Shown here: positions 57,025-64,000 of the stretch, piece by piece | How positions within the stretch are numbered: the stretch's first letter is position 1 | How the letters are laid out: every line of letters starts with the position of its first letter | Assembly: GCA_015847255.1 (NCBI GenBank) | Contig: JADLZK010008230.1 | Location: 1-64,000 of the forward strand | Source of the DNA: Hyparrhenia diplandra | Taxonomy: Eukaryota; Streptophyta; Magnoliopsida; Poales; Poaceae | Length of the DNA: 64,000 nt | Reading direction: 5' to 3' | Made by a program: the position numbers and the translations under genes | The notes under the pieces: model-generated | Seen by the model: only the letters and a program-made list of their open reading frames with translations | Databases searched by the model: none | What the model was told of the DNA's origin: nothing

Positions 57025-57545
57025 TCTAAACCTGCTTACCCATCGACTAATCGAAGGGATGGATCGATTGTCTTGTGTGCTCTATAACTGTCCCTGTCTA
57101 ATTAGGACCATCAGTTATTAAGAGTATAGTTTCAGTCCGGTTTCATCTCAACATATATATCGTCAGGTCTACGCAGCTATCACTAGCTATCTGCTACCAC
57201 TACATGTACAACACAATAAAACTAATAACTCACATCCAATTTTCTCTACCAACAAACAAACCGACATCTCTTTGCGTGTGTGTGTGTTTTTTTTTCTCCT
57301 ATTTGAAATACAAATATAGCCTGTCATCAATCAATCAATTAAACTGAATGCGAATTGAACACCTCAGCTTAGAGTCTGAGTCAGAGTCACTAAGTTTCAG
57401 AGTCCTCATTCGCACGAGACACGACGAGGAGAATGGAACCAAGCAAGAAAGACGGTGAGAATCGAATGGCAAGCAACCAAACGAATGCACAAGAACAAAC
57501 AAAGTACTCATGATCCTTATTCCATCTAATAACATCGAGGGATTT

Positions 57546-58800
57546 AAAGAGAAGATTGGGTGTGGAGAGAACCCGCGCCGGGCTATCCACGTATTCTTTT
57601 TTTCCCATCACCGTTGAGTTCGTGATCGAGGGCTCCGGCCCGTTGACCTCGTTGGTGAGGCCGTTGCAGGGTGTTGTTCCTAGCGGGCCCGGGGGCCGGT
57701 GCTGCTATTGTTACCGGATTGGCTGTGTTCGGTGCGCTGTCGTTCGCTGGTTGCCTGAGCGACCATGGGCCCACCTGTCGGTCTGTTTGGGAGCTGCCCG
57801 TCCGGCGCCGGTCGTCGCAGCGGGGCACGCTCGCCATGGGGCCCGTGTCGTAGCCGTTTTCCTGTAGCGGTATGGCTTCGTTCCTAACCCGTGTGCGCTG
57901 TCGAGCGCCCGTTCGCTTGGAAGGTGTGGAGAAAACCGTCGGCCAATAAACCGGCTCCAACCCTAGCTCCCTCTCGCGAGTCCACATCTGGCGGCGGCTC
58001 CCCCTCTCTCTCTCTTGGCTCCGGCTCTCCTCCCTCCCCAGTCTCTCGGCTGCACGGAGGACGTCGGCGTGGCAGCTCCGCGCGGCGCGGCGATGCTGGG
58101 GTGAGCGCGGCGCCTGGCGGTGGTGTGGGCAGCGCGGCGGCGCACGCGCCCCGACCCGGCTTGGCAGCGGCGCGAGAGCACGGCCGCCGGCGCAGCAGCC
58201 CCCAGGTGCGGCGGCCCGGGCACGGGCAGGCCCTGCCGGCGACCCAGCCCTGGCCTCCCGGCGCGACGGCCACCCGCCGTGGTGCCCCACCGGTGCGTGC
58301 ACAGCGACAGCTGTAGGCCCTCCTCTCCCAGGTCCCTCCTTTCTCGCTTCTCCTGCTGGGAGAAGAGGCACGTCGGTCACACCGGTAGATCTGGCGGGGA
58401 AGAGGCAGAATCTGTTCCCGGTGCTGAGAGATGACGCTCTCTCCGTCTCGGAGTTTCTTCACTCCTGGTGCTTGGGGTAATCTCTAACCAAGCTCAGGAT
58501 GAAGCTCCTGGGTTCCGGCCACAAGGACGAGTCTGCTCGCAAGTCGCCACGTACGGGCGCCGCCGCCGCCGTCGAGGCTCCACAACGACGATGACCACCC
58601 TAACAACAGCCTCCTGCCGCAAGAGCTTGACGAAGGTGCGTTCGTAACTTCGTTGCTCCCTCTGACGCCGGCCACGCATAAAGATTCCGATGAATTAAGT
58701 GAGCCAGGAGCGATTCGATCGCCTGTACGTGTGTGTGCAGAGTACCCCAAGGAGAATTTGTAGGTAAATTGAGATTTGTAGGTGCGTTCGTTGCTCCCTC
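57546..58800. other. GC-rich block with no recognised gene
   Basis: Very GC-rich (57.6-58.4 kb) with overlapping long open frames on both strands and no conserved domain. It begins abruptly where the VQ duplication ends, so it is probably inserted or rearranged DNA. The piece at 58497-58640 contains HNDDDHPNNSLLPQELDEG in one plus frame, followed by GTGCGT, and looks exon-like; I do not know its family. Confidence 0.35.
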
Positions 58801-59213
58801 TTGCTATGGTATTTATCCAGTGAGATTTGTAGGTAAATTGAGTAAGATTTGATATATGCTAAGATTTGTTAGATATATATTGCTTTAGTATTTGTCCAGT
58901 CCAGTGAGTTTTATTTTAGAGTAGAAAGTAGAAACATGCTCTGAATAGTGAATAGCTGAATACTCTGAATAGTGAATAACTGAATACTGACTGATATGTA
59001 TTTTCTTCAGAGACTATATTTTGTATTAAACATACCTTCGAGGTTGTGTTGCTGGATGCGACTCTATATTTATATGTATGAATTGAAGCCTTGAATGGAA
59101 CTTATGTTGTTGTTATGAGCCACTTATCTGTCCAATTAAGAACATGTCGTTCCATATATATATACATTTGTATAACCTTATATAGTTGTGCAATTAAATT
59201 TGTCTTTTTTATC

Positions 59214-59252
<39 letters not shown>

Positions 59253-61314
59253 CGGTTCAATGTTTTTGTGGCGGTTCGATTGTCCGTCCAAAACAATTGA
59301 ACCGGCGGTTCAACCGTTCTCAACGATTGGACCAATGAACCATTGAACCGAAGGCCTCACCGGTTCGATGACACGGTCCGGTCCCAATAACTTGGCTCCC
59401 TCCCCTCACCATCTTTCTGTTGTGGGCTATGGATAGGTTGTTTTAAGTTGAATCATCAGGTTCCATGGGTCACAGAGTAAAGTTGTTTCAAGATTTGAGC
59501 GCAGCTATTGTTTGCTAATAATTTGCTAGATTCCCTTCTCTCTTGCACAATTTAATTCCCTAATACCTATCTGTCTCTACACTTTAAATCTCATTAGATC
59601 TGTATGTGGTAACATTTCTTTCTCAAAATTTCATTTCATGCCTGCATCTTGAATTTTCATGAACATGCTGTGATGTTGCATTAGTAATCGAGAACTTCCT
59701 GTTCTGACAATGAAATTCAAAGCACATGTTTGTGTGCTGATGCTATGGTCTTTTTGGCCTGAGCAAATGACTATTGGATATAAATTATTTCTGAACATGC
59801 AACATTGATGATAAGCTATTTCAATCTAAGCATATGCTAATGCCTGTCATATGCATACTTTTATCGCAGGATATTTCCACAACAATATTTTTTGTTTCAT
59901 TTAAGTTGAGTATATTCTTATGGTCTCCATTTTCTATTCTTATTAAATTGAAGCACTTTGGCATATGCATTGATGATCACCATAACATATTGGCTGTTGG
60001 TTTTGGAGAGTAGTGCCCTAGCGGCTAGCGCCATTCGCCACCGCACAATGCCAATCAGAAAGGCAACAAAATGTTTTCTATCGTGGCCATGTTGTGGCCA
60101 TGTTTGCTCCAGGCGTTCTGCAGGTTCTCTACTGAGGTTTTGGGGCTGTGCAATGATGAACATTTTTATATATTATTACAAGATGCTTGGCCTATGATGG
60201 TTTTTGGACAATGACCCTATCTCTGTACAAATGAAATAAAAATGAGATGGTAAGCTCAGCTTACATTGCTTATACCGAAATTTAGTCGGTGTTTAGTGAA
60301 CTGTGATACTAATCCAATGGTCCTCTTACGATCCAAGCAAGTTTGGTGATTTCATAATAGGCATGCTTGCAATGCAATGACAGGCATGCTTGAAATGCAA
60401 TGCAGCTACATAGTACTTAAACCATGCTTGCAGCTGCATAGTTTGTCCATATGAGTTTGCTTCTTTATGATTGTATAGATAGTCATTGCTGCAGGCACAT
60501 GGCTTCCTGTTATTGAATTTTGAGAATACTATTAACAATCCTTGCTAGATACTATCCATAATATTAATCATGGTGTATGCACTGTCCTTTGTTATTTATT
60601 TTCCCCTTGCAGATTAGGGTTGCTGAACTGCTGAAGATATGATCTGGAATGTTTTGGTTGGATCTGTCACATGAGGGTGCTTTCTTTTCAGCACCTACTG
60701 GGCCCTATCAAAGTATCAATTTGTAGGTAAAAAACTGCTAGAAATGATCTAGAATGTTTTCCATGGTGATGACATATATCTAGGAGCTTCGAAAATGCAT
60801 ATATGGCCATAGTAAATAGAGCTTAGGAAGTAATCTAAATGTCCCTTTGTATTCCTCCACCAAAGATTAACATCTGGGCTTCTGTGTGACTGTTGACAGT
60901 TATATTGCTCCCTCAAGCACAATGAAATGCCATAGAAAGGATCAGCATATTAGGCCTCCTTAATGTGCCATTTCAAACCACTTCAAGGTTTGCACATATT
61001 CTACTTGGGGCTATATGATCACTTGATTTGGTATATAATGGCAACAATGCTCTGCACAATGCCTCTACAGTTTTATCTCTGTGTATGGCAAAAAACATCT
61101 ATCTTCATAGGAGTTGCTCAGTAGGTAACCACAATTTCATACTTCCTCCTCTAAGTTTTCCGCAAGAATAAAATTGATGAATCTCAGCTTACAAATAATT
61201 ATAGCTCCTCTTCAGATTTTGATCTGCTACGTTATTTGATCTTTCCTGTACAATGGTAATATTTGGGATAATTGCCATTATGTATATTAACACCGTCTTC
61301 TTTTCTCAGTTCTT
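58801..61314. other. Intergenic or intronic AT-rich region
   Basis: No exon recognised. GCCGGTTCAA/TTGAACCGGC-type words in both orientations occur at 59250-59370, directly after a (TA)n run, and may be transposon ends. TGCAGGCATGCTTG-like words repeat near 60360-60390. Confidence 0.35.
59218..59250. repeat. (TA)n microsatellite
   Basis: About 33 bp of uninterrupted TA. Confidence 0.95.
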
Positions 61315-61455
61315 ATTAATCCTCCAGGAGGGGTACTTCTGTATGGTCCTCCAGGTACTCACACGACCATGCTTGCCACAACAGTCGCACATCATACCAC
61401 TGCTGCTTTTATCAGAGTTGTTAGTTCAGAGTCTGTACAGCAGTACTTGGGTGAC
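61315..61455 (+). pseudogene. Exon relic of 26S proteasome ATPase RPT3
   Basis: One open frame reads INPPGGVLLYGPPGTHTTML, then ATTVAHHTTAAFIRVV and SSESVQQYLGD, which is the AAA+ core of RPT3 (26S proteasome regulatory subunit 6B). The Walker A motif, normally GPPGTGKT, is GPPGTHTT here, so the nucleotide-binding lysine is gone. No upstream or downstream RPT3 exons are recognisable nearby, and the frame ends in a stop soon after. It is a fragment without ATPase function. Confidence 0.8.
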
Positions 61456-62821
61456 ATACAGTCCAAACATGAATTCCTTTTGCATTGGAAATAAAAAGTA
61501 GTGATCCATGCATGTCATAAGATTAATAGGTAAGTTTATACCCTCTCATGTTTTCTGTATAATAAAACAAAATAAAATATAGTTGCTTAATTGTTCTGGA
61601 AACAGAGATATTATTGTCATTGTTTTCCCAAAAAGGGTTGCAGACAAACTGACGGGTATCTATGCCATGCCATTATTTTAACCTATTACTCAAACCCCGT
61701 CATTGACTTATTACAAAAAAAGGTAGGAGATAACCTGAATCACCTGTTACTCAGGTTTAAGTTTTTGCTTGCAGCAACTCTTATGTGGAATTTGTTTCTT
61801 CGTGTTATTGTTTCAGTTACATTACTATTTTTTGTGTGTCAGTATGAGTTTGCTACACTTAAATTGTCAACTGCTCCCTTTATTATGGGAAAAAAAAAAC
61901 CTGGAATCTCTGATTGGGTGCATGGATGATCTCTCACGAGAGCCGAACAAGTCTTGCTGAATTTAATCATTTATGCTTCCTAATCCGCAATCAATCTATT
62001 TGCCTATAATAGTCATGCATACTGAAAAAGATATTGATTTATCTTACACCCCCATCCTGACCCCCCAAAAAAAAAAAAAAGTCCTTAAAAAAATAGCTCC
62101 ACCCTCCATATTGATCCTACCTTCCTGTTGTGAATCAACTGTACAGAGACATGAAGCTTTTGTTTATTTATAGTCTAAAGAGGATCAAATGTTAAGCACT
62201 TCCATATTTATTTATGCATCCATCCTGTTTCTTGGCAAATGTCAACATGTTGTGATCTTACCTTGGACAAGAGCTGATTCTATACATTTTCTTGCTCATG
62301 CAGTTATGCTCATATGCATTGACCAGATACAAGGCCAAAAGGATTTGTGCAAGTCTTCTCTTTCTATAATTGTTTCTAAGGACCCAATCATACATGGATA
62401 GCACACCAGTATTAATTATGTATATACTGCTGACTTATTACTATATACAGAATCAACAACTTAATGGAGTACTACATATCCCTATCCTATGCAGTCTCCA
62501 GGTTAACTAATATTTTTACATGAGTTGCCTATTGGCCAAATCATTTTCAGGCACCAGTCATATATATCCTAAGTCAAATGTACATGTTGCTTTGTAGTTT
62601 TTATTTTTCTTCATTACAGTATGTTAAAATGTCGATTCACTCTATCTCAAGTCTATTCTCCTATCTGCTGATTTGCAAGATGAATCATATTTAGTTCTTA
62701 GCTTTTGCATGTCCAGTGGTTGTCCTACTGAATCACATTTTGTTGGATTCTGAAATTTGAATGCATGTAGTGTAGCTATCTTTTTATTCCACTGTTGTTT
62801 GTTTGATAACAAGTCTCCATC

Positions 62822-63660
62822 AGGTACCTATATTTGAACAAATTAGTGACAATCAGTGGGGCATCAGGTGCCATTGCTCGCCCTATACTTGATCAGGTAT
62901 GCATTTTTTCTTCACCCTCTTGCAACCCCAGTGACGGATTTATACCCATGAGCTTTGCTTCCATGTCCTGCTATTGCTTCAGCGAGACATCAGCTGCTAT
63001 ATTTTTATGACAACATATCGGTATTAAATTTGAGTGTCCCCTTCCATTATAGCATTGCATCACAATGGAGTTCAAACATTGGCTTCTTGTACCAGAATTC
63101 CTTGACCAAGCTATTGTTTTAGGTTTCCTCAGTTGTTGGCCAAACTGTGTATTGCAGGTCCATGTGAACAACTTTGGAAGGGGTGCATACCATGTCTCAA
63201 CACTGGCTACGGAATCCTATGACAAGGAAACAAAAAAACAGCATCAAGGCAAAAGATGTGGCACTCTGTGTCTTCCTGACCTTCTTTGATTCAAGAAAGA
63301 TCGGCTGCCCTTACACTGCTTATTGCCGTTGAAAACCATGTCAGAAAATCGCTTCTGTTGGCAGGAAGCCAAATGGCCCATTGATTCTCTGCAGGCTATC
63401 ACAGTCCTTGGTGAACCTTCGTGGTGAGCTGTTGTCTCTTGAAGATCCATCTTAGACAGCGCGATGCTTCCCAAACAAAAAAGCAGACTCTGGCGAAAGG
63501 AATAGATGCCTACGCTCTTCTTTTGTTGCCATTGTGTAGCTATTTTTTCCTTTGTTACTATCCTTTCAGATAAATGGGGCAAGCAACCGTGTTCGTGTCT
63601 ATGTAACAACTATCTTTCGGTCTTCTGAACTTGCAAGTGTTCTTCAGAGTATAGGTGTGA
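62822..63660 (+). other. Three exon-like pieces of an unidentified gene
   Basis: Open pieces bordered by good splice signals: about 62824-62896 (TTISGASGAIARPILDQ-like in one frame, ending GATCAG|GTATGC), 63157-63289 (after ATTGCAG: VHVNNFGRGAYHVSTLATES, ending in TTTGA), and 63571-63649 (after CTTTCAG: INGASNRVRVYVTTIFRSSE, LASVLQSI). I do not recognise the family and the pieces need not belong together. Confidence 0.3.
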
Positions 63661-64000
63661 GTAGTTTATTTTTCACGAAAGATGTGTTATCTGTGTGTTT
63701 CAAAAAAAAAACACTGTTGTGTACATATGCTTTCTATAACACGTGTTATTCCATTTGTAAGCTGATAGAACCATGGCCATCGCTCGCGCGCATGGGCGCG
63801 CGCAAATCACTAGTTACAACAAAGAGTGAGCGTCGTCGCAAGTGCGACGTGGCTCGCAGAGTGGCCTGTACGACCAAACAGGCTCTAAACATGCACGGAC
63901 CACAGCGACAAGGTGTCTAAGGTAAAAGCTAAGGAACGTTGTTGCCACGTAAACCGGGGAGGTATGCGGACAGAGTGGGCGTGCCATCTCACTACTATCT
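63661..64000. other. Window end, no gene seen
   Basis: AT-rich then GC-mixed. The stretch CGCTCGCGCGCATGGGCGCGCGC near 63780 is a short CpG-rich palindromic run (described, not a known site). Confidence 0.35.

Larger units (their letters stand above)
51480..57545. repeat. Segmental duplication carrying the VQ genes
   Basis: 51770-52120 plus 52389-52545 (downstream flank of VQ copy 1) matches 57033-57545: TTGTCTTGTGTGCTCTAT, AGTTTCAGTCCGG, TCTCTACCAACAAACAAA, AGCCTGTCATCAATCAATCA, AATGGAACCAAGCAAGAA. A more diverged third copy lies at 54110-54330, downstream of VQ copy 2. The matching stretch at 57.0-57.5 kb is not followed by a VQ gene but by unrelated GC-rich sequence. The region is a partial three-fold tandem array of VQ gene plus flanks. 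Confidence 0.8.

Noticed and set aside
57583..58462. Open frames of 140-265 codons on both strands
   Set aside because: Overlapping frames on both strands in very GC-rich DNA without domain signals.

Overview
The window is nuclear DNA of a grass (Poaceae). The evidence is intron-bearing genes with GT-AG splice sites, GC-rich 5' gene ends in AT-rich surroundings, Stowaway/Tourist-type MITEs, CACTA, hAT, LTR and LINE elements, and grass-type families (DUF4220/DUF594, plant mobile domain, MEG/ESF1-like peptide). The species cannot be told from the sequence alone.

Layout. 0.4-7.7 kb: a broken plant-mobile-domain (PMD) gene with a long acidic tail built from four independent local duplications. 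9.2-13.1 kb: a SINE, then truncated intron-bearing copies of a CID-type RNA-binding protein gene and a nucleobase-ascorbate transporter gene. 14.2-16.7 kb: a TIM8 gene. 17.2-20.7 kb: a SUVH-type H3K9 methyltransferase. 21.7 kb and 32.9 kb: two identical tRNA-Val(CAC) genes. 22-26.7 kb: a foldback element, a CACTA relative, gypsy gag plus LTR, and LINE debris. 26.9-29.3 kb: a DUF4220/DUF594 membrane protein. 31.1-32.1 kb: a MITE holding a solo LTR and a LINE tail. 35.6-36.7 kb: a complete non-autonomous CACTA element. 38.2-42.3 kb: a UDP-rhamnose/UDP-galactose transporter (URGT), convergent with an intact mitochondrial ribosomal protein mS23 gene (44.3-46.2 kb). 47.5-47.9 kb: an intact two-exon secreted cysteine-rich peptide gene. 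49.6-57.5 kb: a segmentally duplicated locus with two VQ-family genes, both carrying VH instead of VQ, plus four transposon insertions, three of which have empty sites readable in the paralogous copy. 57.5-64 kb: mostly non-coding, with an RPT3 (26S proteasome ATPase) exon relic and unidentified exon-like pieces.

Two general points. First, several genes that otherwise look well conserved (TIM8, SUVH, DUF4220, URGT, first VQ gene) are broken only by 1-2 base indels, mostly in homopolymer runs, while mS23, the cysteine-rich peptide and the second VQ gene are clean. This pattern fits residual consensus indel errors at least as well as true pseudogenisation. I list these as CDS with the breaks stated, and reserve pseudogene for copies that are truncated or full of stops. 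Second, the genes do not form a pathway; this is ordinary mixed euchromatin. The most interesting candidates are the cysteine-rich peptide gene, the VH-type VQ pair with its duplication history, and two hAT-like families with dense subterminal motifs.
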